Part shown: in pieces, positions 9,005-19,540 of the stretch | How positions within the stretch are numbered: the stretch's first letter is position 1 | How the letters are laid out: each line of letters opens with the position of its first letter | From: Pseudomonas sp. 8O | GTDB taxonomy: Bacteria; Pseudomonadota; Gammaproteobacteria; Pseudomonadales; Pseudomonadaceae | Length of the DNA: 64,000 nt | Assembly: GCF_902506495.1 (NCBI RefSeq) | Contig: NZ_LR733264.1 | Location: forward strand, 2,274,649 to 2,338,648 | Reading direction: 5' to 3' | The notes under the pieces: model-generated | Databases searched by the model: none | The model's input: the letters and a program-made list of their open reading frames with translations, nothing else | What the model was told of the DNA's origin: nothing | Position numbers and translations under genes: made by a program

Positions 9005-9877
9005 TTATTCCTCGCCAGCACTGGCTTTGCGGCGGTTGATACGGGATTCGCTCCACTGCTTGAGCAGCAGGATGAACAGCGCCAGAAGCAGCAGCAGGCT
9101 GGCAACGCTGAAGGCGGCGACGTGATTGTATTCGTTATAGAGAATCTCGACATGCAGCGGCAGCGTGTTGGTGTAGCCGCGGATGTGCCCGGAGACCACC
9201 GATACCGCGCCGAACTCGCCCATCGCCCGGGCGGTGCACAGCACCACGCCGTAGATCAGGCCCCATTTGATATTGGGCAGCGTCACGTGCCAGAACATCT
9301 GCCAGCCGTTGGCTCCGAGCAGGCGCGCGGCCTCTTCCTCCTGTGTGCCCTGCTCCTGCATCAGCGGGATCAGCTCGCGGGCGACGAAGGGCACGGTGAC
9401 GAACACGGTGGCGAGGACGATGCCGGGCAGGGCGAAGATGATCTGGATGTCGTGCTCGCGCAACCAGGGGCCGAAGAAGCCCTGGGCGCCGAACAGCAGC
9501 ACGTAGATCAGACCGGCGATTACCGGTGAAACCGAGAACGGCAGGTCGATCAGGGTCACCAGAATGCTCTTGCCGCGAAACTCGTACTTGCTCACGCACC
9601 AGGCGGCGGCCACGCCGAACACCAGGTTGAGCGGCACGGCGATGCCCACGGCGAGCAGGGTCAGTTTCAGTGCGCTGATGGCGTCGGGTTCGAGGATCGA
9701 GGCGACGAACACGCCGACGCCCTGTTTGAGCGCCTCGGTCGCCACCACGAACAACGGCAGCAGCAGAAAGAAGGCGAACACCAGCCAGGCCGAAATGATC
9801 AGCAGGCGGCGGCCCAGGGCGTTACCGCGGCGCGCGGCATTGTTGACGGCGCTGGCCGTCAGGGTTGCAGATGACAT
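9005..9877 (-). CDS. cysW: Sulfate ABC transporter permease CysW
   Basis: A 290-residue inner-membrane permease with six predicted helices and the EAA loop that contacts the ATPase ([22 protein letters not shown]). The [23 protein letters not shown] stretch is characteristic of CysW. It follows cysT by 10 bases and precedes cysA by 2 bases, a tightly packed operon. It forms the heterodimeric membrane channel with CysT. Confidence 0.95.
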   Translation of the reverse strand: MSSATLTASAVNNAARRGNALGRRLLIISAWLVFAFFLLLPLFVVATEALKQGVGVFVASILEPDAISALKLTLLAVGIAVPLNLVFGVAAAWCVSKYEFRGKSILVTLIDLPFSVSPVIAGLIYVLLFGAQGFFGPWLREHDIQIIFALPGIVLATVFVTVPFVARELIPLMQEQGTQEEEAARLLGANGWQMFWHVTLPNIKWGLIYGVVLCTARAMGEFGAVSVVSGHIRGYTNTLPLHVEILYNEYNHVAAFSVASLLLLLALFILLLKQWSESRINRRKASAGEE

Positions 9878-9887
9878 GCCTGGCTCC

Positions 9888-10706
9888 TCAAGAACGGCTG
9901 ATGCGGCGCTGCAGCAGGTTGATCAGCAGCAGCAGGATGAACGACACCACCAGCATCAGCACACCGATGGCGGTGGCGCCGACATAGTTGTACTGGTCCA
10001 GCTGCACCATGATCAGCAGCGGCAGGATCTCGGTCTTCATCGGCATGTTGCCGGCGATGAAGATCACCGAGCCGTATTCGCCAACGCCACGGGCGAAGGC
10101 CAGGGCGAAGCCGGTCAGCCAGGCCGGCAGCAGCGCCGGCAGCAACACGTGGCGCGCCACCTGCAGCGGCTTGGCACCGAGGCAGGCGGCGGCTTCCTCG
10201 ACCTCGCGCGGGATGTCGGCCAGCACCGGCTGCAGGGTGCGCACGACGAAGGGCAGGGTGACGAAGGTCAGCGCCAGGGTGATGCCCAACGGGGTGTAGG
10301 CGATCTTGAAGCCCAGGGACGTGGCGAACTGGCCGATCAAACCGTTAGGCGCATAGAGCGCGGTCAGGGCGATACCGGCAACGGCGGTGGGCAGGGCGAA
10401 CGGCAGGTCGATCATCGCTTCGATGATCTTGCGACCGGGGAAGGTGTAGCGCACCAGCACCCAGGCCAGCAGGGTACCGATCACGCCGTTGATGATGGCA
10501 GCGAGAAAGGCGGTGCCGAAGCTCAGTTTCAGGGCGGCCAGCACGCGCGGTGAGGAAATGATGGCCCAGAACTGATCCCAGGTGAGCTGGGCAGCGTGGA
10601 CGAACATGGCACCCAGGGGAATCAGCACCAACAGGCTGAGGTACACCAGGGTGTAACCCAGCGTCAGCCCGAAGCCGGGTATGACTGGGGAAGTGCGGCG
10701 AGACAT
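9888..10706 (-). CDS. cysT: Sulfate ABC transporter permease CysT (CysU)
   Basis: A 272-residue permease. [21 protein letters not shown] at the N-terminus and [23 protein letters not shown] in the centre are diagnostic of CysT/CysU. The EAA loop reads [20 protein letters not shown]. It pairs with CysW just downstream. A 92-base gap containing a GGGCGGGT inverted repeat separates it from sbp. Confidence 0.95.
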   Translation of the reverse strand: MSRRTSPVIPGFGLTLGYTLVYLSLLVLIPLGAMFVHAAQLTWDQFWAIISSPRVLAALKLSFGTAFLAAIINGVIGTLLAWVLVRYTFPGRKIIEAMIDLPFALPTAVAGIALTALYAPNGLIGQFATSLGFKIAYTPLGITLALTFVTLPFVVRTLQPVLADIPREVEEAAACLGAKPLQVARHVLLPALLPAWLTGFALAFARGVGEYGSVIFIAGNMPMKTEILPLLIMVQLDQYNYVGATAIGVLMLVVSFILLLLINLLQRRISRS

Positions 10707-10719
10707 GCAAGCTCCTTGG

Positions 10720-10777
10720 TAGGGCGGGTGGAACCCGCCACTGGCTGCGACGATCTTGCGGCTGCATCCGCCCTACA
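10720..10777. repeat. Inverted repeat between sbp and cysT
   Basis: TAGGGCGGGTGGAACCCGCC, then an imperfect complementary half ending GCATCCGCCCTA. It is related to the TAGGGCGGGTGCAACCC repeat at 52854-52904, which also lies between a sulfate-binding-protein gene and a cysT gene. It may form an intercistronic mRNA hairpin that favours the binding-protein transcript. Confidence 0.6.
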
Positions 10778-10798
10778 TGGGCGGACGCGCCGTGGCAA

Positions 10799-11797
10799 TC
10801 ACTGGGCTTGGTAGATCTGGTCGAACACGCCGCCGTCGTTGAAGAACTTCGGCTGAGCGGTTTTCCAGCCATCGAAGTCAGCATCGATGGTTACCAGCTT
10901 GAGCTGCGGGAACTGCTTGGCGAACTCGGCCGCCACCGCCTGGTTGCGTGGGCGGTAGAAGTGCTTGGCGGCGATGCGCTGGCCTTCCTCGCTGTACAGG
11001 TAGTTGAGGTAGGCCTCGGCGACTTTGCGGGTGCCTTTCTTGTCGACGTTCTGATCGACCACGCTTACCGGCGGTTCGGCGAGGATCGACAGCGACGGCG
11101 CGACGATCTCGAAGTTCTCCCCGCCTTCTTCCTTGAGCGCCAGGAAGGCCTCGTTCTCCCAGGCCAGCAGCACGTCGCCGATGCCGTTGTTGACGAAGGT
11201 GATGGTCGAGCCGCGGGCGCCGGTATCGAGCACCGGGACGTTCTTGTAGAGCTTCTCGGTGAAGGCCTTGGCCTCGGCTTCGCTGCCGTACTTCTGCTGG
11301 GCATAGGCCCAGGCAGCGAGGAAGTTCCAGCGTGCGCCACCGGAGGTTTTCGGGTTCGGGGTGATCACTTCCACGCCCGGCTTGACCAGGTCATCCCAGT
11401 CCTTCAGGCCTTTCGGGTTGTCCTTGCGCACCAGGAACACGATGGTCGAGGTGTAGGGGGTGCTGGCGTCCGGCAGACGCTCCTGCCAGTTTTCCGGGAT
11501 CAGCTTGCCGAGCTTGTACAGCTCGTCGATATCGCCGGCCAGAGCCAGGGTCACCACGTCGGCGCGCAGGCCATCGATTACCGCACGGGCCTGCTTGCCC
11601 GAGCCACCGTGGGATTGCTGGATGGTCAGCGCTTCGTTGCCCTGGGCCTGCCAGTGCTTGTTGAAGGCGGCGTTGAATTCGGTGTACAGCTCACGGGTCG
11701 GGTCGTAGGACACGTTGAGCAGGGTTTGTGCGGCGGCCACCGGGCCGGCGATCAGACTGCTGGCCAGCGCGGCCAGGGCAAAACGACGAAGGGACAT
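10799..11797 (-). CDS. sbp: Periplasmic sulfate-binding protein
   Basis: A 332-residue protein with a Sec signal peptide cleaved near GPVAAAQ (residues about 18-24). The mature protein begins with the family signature [20 protein letters not shown], followed by [18 protein letters not shown] and [18 protein letters not shown], the segments that bind the sulfate dianion. It delivers sulfate to CysTWA. It is placed between oscA and cysT, the usual Pseudomonas order. A second, diverged sulfate-binding protein lies at 51677-52693. Confidence 0.95.
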   Translation of the reverse strand: MSLRRFALAALASSLIAGPVAAAQTLLNVSYDPTRELYTEFNAAFNKHWQAQGNEALTIQQSHGGSGKQARAVIDGLRADVVTLALAGDIDELYKLGKLIPENWQERLPDASTPYTSTIVFLVRKDNPKGLKDWDDLVKPGVEVITPNPKTSGGARWNFLAAWAYAQQKYGSEAEAKAFTEKLYKNVPVLDTGARGSTITFVNNGIGDVLLAWENEAFLALKEEGGENFEIVAPSLSILAEPPVSVVDQNVDKKGTRKVAEAYLNYLYSEEGQRIAAKHFYRPRNQAVAAEFAKQFPQLKLVTIDADFDGWKTAQPKFFNDGGVFDQIYQAQ

Positions 11798-11899
11798 GGT
11801 GCAGCTCCTAACTGTGAAATTCTTGTGTTGGCGTGTTGGGTGTCAGGCGGGGCGATCTTTCTCGAGCCCTCTGGTGGTCCAGTCGGGCCGCATCATGTT

Positions 11900-12082
11900 T
11901 CAGCTGTTCTTGGTACTCGGTTGTTGCAGGCGAATCTTTTCCTTGCGCTCGATCTGCACGACCTGGCCGTTGTGCACGGTGATTTCCACCGAACCGAATT
12001 TCAGGCCATGCAGGGCGGTCTGGATCTCGCGGAGGATCACGGCTTCGTCCTGGCCTTCGAGGTTTCTCAGCGTCGCGGTCAT
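11900..12082 (-). CDS. oscA: OscA, small DUF2292-family sulfur-starvation protein
   Basis: A 60-residue protein. VILREIQTALHGLKFGSVEITVHNGQVVQIERKEKIR is the DUF2292 (YezD-like) domain; only the last residues are low in similarity. AAGGAGCC precedes the ATG. In Pseudomonas corrugata, OscA is reported to be induced by sulfur limitation and needed for organosulfur use and chromate resistance, and it is encoded next to sbp as here. Molecular function is not established. It is the first gene of the sbp-cysTWA unit and sits next to an A+T-rich promoter region. Confidence 0.85.
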   Translation of the reverse strand: MTATLRNLEGQDEAVILREIQTALHGLKFGSVEITVHNGQVVQIERKEKIRLQQPSTKNS

Positions 12083-12168
12083 TTCCAGGCTCCTTGTGAA
12101 TAGGTCGCCACGGCGGCGGTATGGAGTACCGACGCTGGCGTGGAGCGGATAGTAGAGAGGCGTAAATA

Positions 12169-12269
12169 TTCTTAAAAATATTGTTTAAGAACATTTATAT
12201 GCTTTTTGGAAATATGTGGCGTGATGCGATACATTGCATTTTTAGAATAAGTAAATAAGTTCTTATTCT
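12169..12269. promoter_or_regulatory. A+T-rich divergent promoter region with two dyads (oscA / hydrolase)
   Basis: The 245-base gap between oscA and the hydrolase gene is strongly A+T-rich against a G+C-rich background. It holds two perfect 8-base dyads: TTCTTAAA/TTTAAGAA at 12169-12191 (7-base spacer) and AGAATAAG/CTTATTCT at 12244-12269 (10-base spacer). The string TTATTCTTTTTGT at 12263-12275 is repeated exactly upstream of lsfA (45595-45607). These are candidate sites for CysB or another sulfur-starvation regulator. Binding is not shown. Confidence 0.5.
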
Positions 12270-12327
12270 TTTTGTAATTTATTCGTGCTGCCTAGACTGA
12301 CGCCATTCGATTCAAGGAGGCGCCGTC

Positions 12328-12909
12328 ATGGGCAGCGAAGCAATCCGTTATCTGATCCTGCCGGGCTGGCAGGGCTCACCCGAAGAACACTGGCAAAGCC
12401 ATTGGCAGCGCAGCCTGCCGAACAGCGCGCGTGTGGAGCAGAAGGACTGGCTCAACCCGCAACGTGGCGACTGGGTCACCGCGTTGAACCAGGCAGTCGC
12501 CGACGATCCGCGTCCGCTCATCCTCATCGCCCATAGCCTGGGCTGCGTGACGGTGGCGCATTGGGCCGCGCAGGCACCGGTCGAACTGCTGCGCCGTGTG
12601 CGCGGCGCGCTGCTGGTGGCGCCGGCCGATGTCGAGCGGCTGGGCTGCCCCGCACCGCTGCAGAATTTTGCGCCGATGCCGCGTGATCTGCTGCCCTTTC
12701 CCAGCCTGCTGGTGGGTTCCGACAACGACGCAGCGGCCAGCGCCCTGCGCGCCATGGAGCTGGCGCGGGCCTGGGGTAGCGAGGCGGCGATTCTGAGCGG
12801 TGCCGGGCATATCAACGTGAAGTCCGGGCACCGTTACTGGGAGCAGGGCTTCGGCTATCTGTATCGCCTGCAGAGCCGCATCGAACAGCACTCGCGCCTG
12901 CGCGCCTGA
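12328..12909 (+). CDS. RBBP9/YdeN-family alpha/beta hydrolase
   Basis: A 193-residue hydrolase of the RBBP9 family. YLILPGWQGSPEEHWQSHW at the N-terminus contributes the oxyanion loop. LIAHSLGCVTVAHWA carries the nucleophilic serine in GxSxG-like form (HSLGC). An acidic residue in LLVGSDNDAAAS and the histidine in GAGHINVKSGHRYW complete the triad. AAGGAGG precedes the ATG. Substrate is unknown. It is divergent from oscA and shares its A+T-rich promoter region, so it may respond to sulfur status. Confidence 0.8.
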   Translation: MGSEAIRYLILPGWQGSPEEHWQSHWQRSLPNSARVEQKDWLNPQRGDWVTALNQAVADDPRPLILIAHSLGCVTVAHWAAQAPVELLRRVRGALLVAPADVERLGCPAPLQNFAPMPRDLLPFPSLLVGSDNDAAASALRAMELARAWGSEAAILSGAGHINVKSGHRYWEQGFGYLYRLQSRIEQHSRLRA

Positions 12910-12936
12910 AAGGCCCTCTCGGGGCGAACCCTTTCG

Positions 12937-12973
12937 GAGCGGGAACGGGCCAGGCAGCCGCCCGCTCTTTTTT
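12937..12973 (+). terminator. Rho-independent terminator after the hydrolase gene
   Basis: The stem GAGCGGG (12937-12943) pairs with CCCGCTC (12961-12967) and is followed directly by six T residues. It starts 27 bases after the hydrolase stop codon. It separates the hydrolase from the AAA+ gene, though read-through is possible. Confidence 0.75.
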
Positions 12974-13023
12974 ACTCGACTACGGGCTGCGTCCACTGAG
13001 GCGCGGCATTGGAGCTGCACGTC

Positions 13024-13848
13024 ATGAGCTTTCCACCCGACTTTCCGGCGCCGCTGACCTTCGCTGATTCGGACAAGAGCCCGCTGAGCATCCGCGCCAA
13101 GGCGCTGGTATTCGTCGATGCGCGTTCACGTCAGCTGCGAGAGCGCGCCGAAGCCTTGGCGGGCAATGGCCAGCCGTTGCTGATTCTCGGTGAAACCGGC
13201 ACCGGCAAGGAGCTGTTGGCTCGCTATATCCATCGCCACAGTGAGCGCGCTGGCCTGTTCGTGGCGGTGAGCTGCGCGGCGATAAGCCCGCAGTGGGGCG
13301 AGGCTGAGTTGTTCGGCCATGCCGCCGGTGCTCATGTCGGCGCCGGCAGTAGCCGTGCCGGCTGGTTCGGTTCGGCCAATGGCGGCACGCTCTACCTGGA
13401 TGAAATCGCTGATCTCTCGCGGCCTCTGCAGAGCAAGCTGCTGGCCGCGCTGGAAACCCGCGAGGTGTATCGCGTCGGCGCCAGCCAGGCGCTGCCGGTG
13501 GATGTGCGTCTGGTGGCGGCGAGCAGCATCGACCTGGCCCGCGCGGTGGCTGCGGGTACCTTCGATGAGCGCCTGTATGCCTACCTTTGCGACGGCCAGT
13601 TGCTGTTCCCGGCGCTGCGTCAGCGGGTCGGCGACATCCTGCCGCTGGCCGAATACTTCCTCGGCATCCATGCCTCGCGCCTGGGGCTGACCATTCCGTC
13701 GATCAGCCCGGCGGCGCTGGCCTTGCTGGAGGCGCACCGCTGGCCGGGCAATACTCGCGAGCTGGAAAACGTCATCCACTTCGCGTTGCTGCTGGCCGGC
13801 AACGCCGAAATCGGGCCGGAGCATCTGGAGTTGCCGGGTATTGCGTGA
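13024..13848 (+). CDS. Sigma-54-interaction-type AAA+ protein lacking an HTH domain
   Basis: A 274-residue protein consisting almost only of the AAA+ module of sigma-54 activators. Walker A is GETGTGKE (near residue 56). Walker B is GGTLYLDEIADLS. The C-terminal helical lid ends with HRWPGNTRELENVIHFALLL. Two standard parts are missing. There is no Fis-type DNA-binding domain after the lid: the frame stops at 13848 and the next bases are a repeat. The GAFTGA loop that touches sigma-54 reads GAHVGA. The start at 13024 has GGAG upstream; the track-length start at 13009 is less likely. It could act with a separate DNA-binding partner or as a modulator of an intact activator such as SfnR. It lies between the sulfate and molybdate uptake genes. 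Confidence 0.8.
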   Translation: MSFPPDFPAPLTFADSDKSPLSIRAKALVFVDARSRQLRERAEALAGNGQPLLILGETGTGKELLARYIHRHSERAGLFVAVSCAAISPQWGEAELFGHAAGAHVGAGSSRAGWFGSANGGTLYLDEIADLSRPLQSKLLAALETREVYRVGASQALPVDVRLVAASSIDLARAVAAGTFDERLYAYLCDGQLLFPALRQRVGDILPLAEYFLGIHASRLGLTIPSISPAALALLEAHRWPGNTRELENVIHFALLLAGNAEIGPEHLELPGIA

Positions 13849-13852
13849 GACT

Positions 13853-13982
13853 GATCGTTCCTCACGCTCCGCGTGGGAATGCACCCTGGGACGCTCTGCG
13901 TCCGTTTGGCTTTTGCCTAGCAGTCCGTACGGGCGCTGAGCGCCCTTACCTTGACTCCCACGCAGAGCGTGGGAGCTATCAG
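13853..13982. repeat. Long inverted repeat (GATCGTTCCTCACGC family)
   Basis: It starts GATCGTTCCTCACGCTCCGC and ends with the complementary CACGCAGAGCGTGGGAGC segment, with short inner dyads (GGGCGCTGAGCGCCC). A sister copy in the opposite order lies at 51319-51442. It sits between the convergent AAA+ and modC genes. Confidence 0.75.
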
Positions 13983-13995
13983 ATCGGTGCGCGCC

Positions 13996-15120
13996 CTACG
14001 GCGCGAGCAGCGACACCGACTTGATCTGCGCCCACAGCGCCTGTCCGGCATGAATGCCCAACTGATCGAAGGAGTAGCGGGTGATTCGCGCCAGCAGGCG
14101 TTGATCACCGATGCGCAGGGTCAGCAGCATCTGCGCGTCTAGCGCCTGCCAGCTTTCCACCGTAGCCAGCAGCAGGTTGAGCAGGCTGCAATCCTCGGCG
14201 CGATTGAGCGCCAGGCTGACGTCGCGCGCCTTGATTTTCACCCTCACTCGATGCCCGCTGGGCAGCGCCGCATGGGGCAAGCGCAGGCGCGCCTCGCTGC
14301 CAGGCAGTTGAAGCTCCAGCAGATCGTAGGCGGCATCGTGAGCGCAGACCTGGCCGTCGATCACCGCCTCGGCATCCTCGTCGCTGGCGAAGGGCAGGTC
14401 GGCACGCAGCAGGGTTTCCTTGAGCGGGCCGCTGGCGTGCACCTGGCCTTCGTCGAGCAGCACCAGATGATCGGCCAGGCGTGCCACTTCGTCCGGCGCA
14501 TGGCTGACATAGAGTACGGGGATGTCCAGCTCTTCGTGCAGCCTCTCCAGATAGGGCAGCACTTCCTGCTTGCGCTTGAGGTCCAGCGAAGCCAGCGGCT
14601 CGTCCATCAGCAGCAGGCGCGGGCTGGTGACCAGCGCACGGGCGATGCCGACGCGCTGGCGTTCGCCACCGGACAGCGCCGAGGGCATGCGCTCGAGCAG
14701 ATGGTCGATACCCAGCAGCTGCAGCGCCTGATCCAGCGCCACCTTGCGCTGTGCGGCGGGGATGCGCCGTTGGCCGTACTCCAGATTCTTGCGCACGCTC
14801 AGGTGCGGGAACAGGTTGGCGTCCTGGAATACGTAACCTATGGCCCGCTTGTGAGCGGGCAGAAAGAACCCGCGCTCACTGTCCTGCCAGAGCTCTCCGG
14901 CGACCTGCAGGTAGCCCTGCTGCGGGCGATCCAGCCCGGCGAAGCAGCGCAGGCAACTGGTCTTGCCCGAACCGGAATGGCCGAACAGCGCACTGACGCC
15001 GCGCCCGGGCAGGTCGAGGTCGACATCCAGGGTGAAGCCCGGATGCCTGACCAGAAAGCGCGCGCGAATACGCCCGTCGTCGTGAACGGCAGGTGGTGGG
15101 GCTTTGCCGAACCCGAACAT
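13996..15120 (-). CDS. modC: Molybdate ABC transporter ATP-binding protein ModC
   Basis: A 374-residue ATPase. Walker A is GHSGSGKT (residues 47-54). The signature [15 protein letters not shown] and Walker [13 protein letters not shown] follow. A C-terminal TOBE/MOP molybdate-binding domain contains [14 protein letters not shown]. The ATG at 15118-15120 overlaps the modB stop codon as TGATG, so translation is coupled; a GTG one codon earlier is possible. It powers high-affinity molybdate uptake and may sense molybdate through the MOP domain. Confidence 0.95.
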   Translation of the reverse strand: MFGFGKAPPPAVHDDGRIRARFLVRHPGFTLDVDLDLPGRGVSALFGHSGSGKTSCLRCFAGLDRPQQGYLQVAGELWQDSERGFFLPAHKRAIGYVFQDANLFPHLSVRKNLEYGQRRIPAAQRKVALDQALQLLGIDHLLERMPSALSGGERQRVGIARALVTSPRLLLMDEPLASLDLKRKQEVLPYLERLHEELDIPVLYVSHAPDEVARLADHLVLLDEGQVHASGPLKETLLRADLPFASDEDAEAVIDGQVCAHDAAYDLLELQLPGSEARLRLPHAALPSGHRVRVKIKARDVSLALNRAEDCSLLNLLLATVESWQALDAQMLLTLRIGDQRLLARITRYSFDQLGIHAGQALWAQIKSVSLLAP

Positions 15121-15800
15121 CACAGTGTCCTCATCCGGGTGCTGCGCCCGCTGTACAACGCCAGCAGAACGATGAAGGAGAACGCAACCATGCCACCGGC
15201 CAGCCAGTGCGCCTGGGCGTAGTTCATGGTTTCCACGTGGTTGTAGATCTGCACCGAGACCACCTGGGTCTTGCCGGGGATGTTGCCGCCGATCATCAGC
15301 ACCACGCCGAACTCACCGATGGTATGGGCGAAGCTGAGAATGGCGGCGGTGATGAAGCCGGGGCGTGCCAGCGGCAGCACGACGCTGAAGAAGCTGTCCC
15401 AGGGATTGGCGCGCAAGGTCGCAGCAGCCTCCAGCGGACCACGGCCGATGGCCTCGAAGGCGTTCTGCAACGGCTGCACGACGAAGGGCAGGGAATAGAA
15501 GATCGAACCGATCACCAGGCCGGTAAAGGTGAAAGTGAAGGTGCCGAGACCCAGGCTTTGCGTCAGTTGGCCGAAGAAACCGTTGGGCCCCATGCTCACC
15601 AGCAGGTAGAAGCCGATCACCGTCGGTGGCAGCACCAGCGGTAGCGCCACCACGGCACCGACCGGGCGCTTGAGCCAGGAGTCGGTGCGCGCCAGCCACA
15701 GGGCGATGGGCGTGCCGATGATCAGCAGCAGCAAGGTGGTCAGCGAGGCCAGCTCGAGGGTCAGCAGGATCGCATCGAGGTCGTTCTTGGACAGCGGCAT
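15120..15800 (-). CDS. modB: Molybdate ABC transporter permease ModB
   Basis: A 226-residue inner-membrane permease with five to six helices. [22 protein letters not shown] is the ModB signature, and [21 protein letters not shown] is the EAA loop that docks ModC. The start [15 protein letters not shown] at 15800 is chosen over a start 12 codons upstream, which would lie in a REP element. The ribosome site is weak (GGAA). Confidence 0.93.
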   Translation of the reverse strand: MPLSKNDLDAILLTLELASLTTLLLLIIGTPIALWLARTDSWLKRPVGAVVALPLVLPPTVIGFYLLVSMGPNGFFGQLTQSLGLGTFTFTFTGLVIGSIFYSLPFVVQPLQNAFEAIGRGPLEAAATLRANPWDSFFSVVLPLARPGFITAAILSFAHTIGEFGVVLMIGGNIPGKTQVVSVQIYNHVETMNYAQAHWLAGGMVAFSFIVLLALYSGRSTRMRTL

Positions 15801-15820
15801 GGGTGGGTTCCGGTGGCAGA

Positions 15821-16682
<862 letters not shown>

Positions 16683-16743
16683 CTACATCGTTATGTTTTT
16701 TTGTATATAGCGATTGTTGAAGTGGCTGCGGGCCTGGCCTGCA

Positions 16744-17517
16744 TCACTTGAAGAACTGGCTGGGCGTGGTGCCGAACTGCTTCTTGAACATGGTGGCGAA
16801 GGCGCTGGGGCTGTCGTAGCCCAGCTCCCCGGCGATGTCGATGATCTTCTCGCCCAGGGCGATGCGCTCCAGGGCCAACAACAGGCGCGCCTGCTGGCGC
16901 CATTGGCCGAAGGTCATGCCAGTGCCCTTCTGGAACAGGCGCTGGATGGTTTTCTCGTCCAGACACAGGCGGGTGCTCCATTCAGCCAGGGTGGAGGCGT
17001 CGCCAGGATCGTTCTGCAGCGTCGCGCAGATCGCCTGGATGCGTGGGTCGGCCGGCTGCGGCAGGTGCAGCGGCAGGGTCGGCAGGATGCGCAATTCATC
17101 GAGGATCAGGCGCATCACCCGCGCCTCGCGCGAGTCGTCGGCATAGGGCTGGGTGATCGCCACGGCGGCGCGGATCAGCTCGCTGAGCAGCGGTGAGATG
17201 GCCACGGCGCGGCACTCGGCGGGCATGTCCGCCAGGCTGTCGGGGCGCACGAAGACGCTGCGCATTCGCACGCTGCCGATGCAGCGGATCGCATGCACCT
17301 GACCGCAGGGCATCCATATGCCGCGGCTCGGCGGCACCGTCCACTGGTTCAGCGCCGAAGTCACCACCATCACCCCGGAGATGGCGTAGATCAGCTGGTG
17401 CTTGTTGCGGTGCGAGTGCGGCTCGATGATGGCGTTGACCGGATAATCGGTGGCGCTGCTGCTGACAAGCCAGGGGGAGGCGTCGATCTCGGCCAGCAAC
17501 TTCTCGGGTAATCGCAT
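16744..17517 (-). CDS. AraC-family regulator with N-terminal cupin domain
   Basis: A 257-residue regulator. The N-terminal cupin has the metal-site-like run IIEPHSHRNKHQLIYAISG and PPSRGIWMPCGQVHAI. The C-terminal AraC domain includes DEKTIQRLFQKGTGMTFGQWRQQARLL and IAGELGYDSPSAFATMFKKQFG. The start at 17517 is used because the longer frame would overlap the divergent exporter gene. It is divergent from the MFS exporter gene across 104 bases and probably regulates it, a common arrangement in Pseudomonas. Confidence 0.85.
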   Translation of the reverse strand: MRLPEKLLAEIDASPWLVSSSATDYPVNAIIEPHSHRNKHQLIYAISGVMVVTSALNQWTVPPSRGIWMPCGQVHAIRCIGSVRMRSVFVRPDSLADMPAECRAVAISPLLSELIRAAVAITQPYADDSREARVMRLILDELRILPTLPLHLPQPADPRIQAICATLQNDPGDASTLAEWSTRLCLDEKTIQRLFQKGTGMTFGQWRQQARLLLALERIALGEKIIDIAGELGYDSPSAFATMFKKQFGTTPSQFFK

Positions 17518-17621
17518 GCCTGTGCCCTTTTTGCGAAGGTTGCTGTCCTGTCTTCGTGAGACAGGCGATTGAGCGGAGCCTAGCATAGCGCCGTTCCTCA
17601 CCTCGTCCGGAAGCTTCAAGC

Positions 17622-18839
17622 ATGTCCAGCAGTCCTGCCGCTACGCCCCTGGCCGCTGCCTCGCCCGTCAGCCAGGCCAGCCCTCTGGTAATGCGCGTGA
17701 TCGGCGCCTGCGCCCTGGCGCACCTGATCAACGACCTGATCCAGGCGGTGTTGCCCGCCATCTACCCGATGCTCAAGCTCAACTACGGCCTGAGCTTCGC
17801 CCAGATCGGCCTGATCACCCTGACCTTCCAGCTCACCGCCTCGCTGCTGCAGCCCTGGGTGGGCTATCACACCGACCGCCATCCCAAGCCCTGGCTGTTG
17901 CCGGCCGGTTCGCTGTGTACCCTGGTCGGCATCCTCATGTTGGCCTTCGTCGGTAGCTTTCCGGCGATCCTCATGGCCGCAGCACTGGTGGGCATCGGGT
18001 CCTCGACCTTCCATCCCGAGGCGTCGCGCATCGCCCGCCTCGCATCGGGCGGACGCTACGGCCTGGCGCAGTCCACCTTCCAGGTCGGCGGCAACGCCGG
18101 TACCGCATTCGGCCCGCTGCTGGCGGCGGCCATCATCATTCCCTACGGCCAGGGTAACGTCGCCTGGTTCGGCCTGTTCGCCGCCTTCGCCATCGTCGTG
18201 CTATATGGCCTGAGCCGTTGGTATCGCCACCACCTGACGCTGTTCAAACTCAAGCAGGGCGGCATGGCCACTCATGGCCTGTCGTCCGGGCGGGTGAAGT
18301 TCGCCTTGCTGATCCTGGCGCTGTTGGTGTTCTCCAAGTACTTCTACATGGCCAGCTTCACCAGCTATTTCACCTTCTTCCTGATCGAGAAGTTCGAGCT
18401 GTCGGTGGCCAGCTCGCAGCTCTACCTGTTCCTGTTCCTCGGCGCGGTGGCGGCCGGCACCTTCTTCGGTGGGCCGATCGGCGACCGCATCGGGCGCAAG
18501 CAGGTGATCTGGTTTTCCATCCTCGGCGTGGCGCCGTTCTCCCTGCTGCTGCCGCACGTCGACCTGTTCTGGACCGGCGTGCTGAGCATGGTGATCGGCT
18601 TCATCCTGGCCTCGGCGTTCTCCGCCATCGTGGTCTTCGCCCAAGAGCTGATGCCGGGCAACGTCGGCATGATCGCCGGGCTGTTCTTCGGTCTGATGTT
18701 CGGCTTTGGCGGTATTGGCGGAGCGCTGCTCGGCTACCTGGCGGACATCCACGGCATCGAGGAGGTGTTCCTGCTGTGCTCCTTCCTGCCGCTGCTGGGT
18801 ATCCTCACCGCGCTGCTGCCGTCGCTCAAGACCCGTTAG
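17622..18839 (+). CDS. MFS exporter of the fosmidomycin-resistance (Fsr) type
   Basis: A 405-residue 12-helix major facilitator. HLINDLIQAVLPAIYPMLK, SLLQPWVGYHTDRHPKPW and GIGSSTFHPEASRIARLASGGRYG are hallmarks of the Fsr family. The second half has a matching DRIGRKQVIW cytoplasmic loop. Fsr confers fosmidomycin resistance when overproduced in E. coli; the physiological substrate is unknown. It is divergent from the AraC-type regulator. Confidence 0.85.
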   Translation: MSSSPAATPLAAASPVSQASPLVMRVIGACALAHLINDLIQAVLPAIYPMLKLNYGLSFAQIGLITLTFQLTASLLQPWVGYHTDRHPKPWLLPAGSLCTLVGILMLAFVGSFPAILMAAALVGIGSSTFHPEASRIARLASGGRYGLAQSTFQVGGNAGTAFGPLLAAAIIIPYGQGNVAWFGLFAAFAIVVLYGLSRWYRHHLTLFKLKQGGMATHGLSSGRVKFALLILALLVFSKYFYMASFTSYFTFFLIEKFELSVASSQLYLFLFLGAVAAGTFFGGPIGDRIGRKQVIWFSILGVAPFSLLLPHVDLFWTGVLSMVIGFILASAFSAIVVFAQELMPGNVGMIAGLFFGLMFGFGGIGGALLGYLADIHGIEEVFLLCSFLPLLGILTALLPSLKTR

Positions 18840-18892
18840 CCGACTCACCGCGGGGGCAAGGGGCCCCCACTACCCGCAAGGAGCAGGGACGA

Positions 18893-19540
18893 ATGAAAAA
18901 CCTTGATCGGATGTTGCTTGGCCTGGGCGTGCTGATACCGTTCTGGCTGTTCTTCGGCGTGTTGCTGACGGCGCTGGCGTACCCCGATTACAGCCATCTG
19001 GATCAGGCCATGAGCCAGCTTGGAGCGCAGGGTTCACCCACCCAGGGCTTCTCGGCCTGGGTCAATAACCTGCCGCTGGGCGTGCTCTTTGTGCTCTTCG
19101 CCGTGGGCGTGCTGCGTCGGCTGCGCGGCTCGCGGCTTGCGCTGTTCAGTGCCGGGCTGATTCTCGTCCATGGGCTGGCCAGCTTCGCCACTGGCTATTT
19201 CCCCTGCGACCAGGGATGTGCGCCAGTACAGCCGTCCTTCTCGCAGCAGATGCACAACCTGGCCGGGCTGGTGATGTTCCTATCGCTGACCCTGGCCAGC
19301 CTGCTCTGGGCCTTTGCGAGTAAGCGCCTGATGGGCGCTCGCGGCTTCGGTCTGTTTTCCCTCGCCTGCACCGTGTTGGCCGTGGCCACTGTGGTGCTGA
19401 TGGCCCATGCCGTCGAGACCGGGCATTCGTTCGGCCTGTACCAGCGCATCAACTACGGTATCTCGGTGATCTGGGTCGCAGGCCTGGCGCTGATGTTGTC
19501 GCGAAGCCGTGCCGGTTCCCTCCAGTCAGGTACAACTTGA
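18893..19540 (+). CDS. DUF998-family membrane protein
   Basis: A 215-residue protein with about six hydrophobic segments. SHLDQAMSQLGAQGSPTQGF near the N-terminus and GYFPCDQGCAPVQPSFSQQMHN in the middle resemble the DUF998 family. AAGGAGCAGGG lies before the ATG. It starts 53 bases after the Fsr gene on the same strand, so it may be co-transcribed. Function unknown. Confidence 0.75.
   Translation: MKNLDRMLLGLGVLIPFWLFFGVLLTALAYPDYSHLDQAMSQLGAQGSPTQGFSAWVNNLPLGVLFVLFAVGVLRRLRGSRLALFSAGLILVHGLASFATGYFPCDQGCAPVQPSFSQQMHNLAGLVMFLSLTLASLLWAFASKRLMGARGFGLFSLACTVLAVATVVLMAHAVETGHSFGLYQRINYGISVIWVAGLALMLSRSRAGSLQSGTT

Noticed and set aside
13849..13995. A frameshifted DNA-binding domain downstream of the AAA+ gene
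   Set aside because: The DNA after the stop is a repeat with a sister copy at 51319-51442 and contains no Fis-like helix-turn-helix in any frame.
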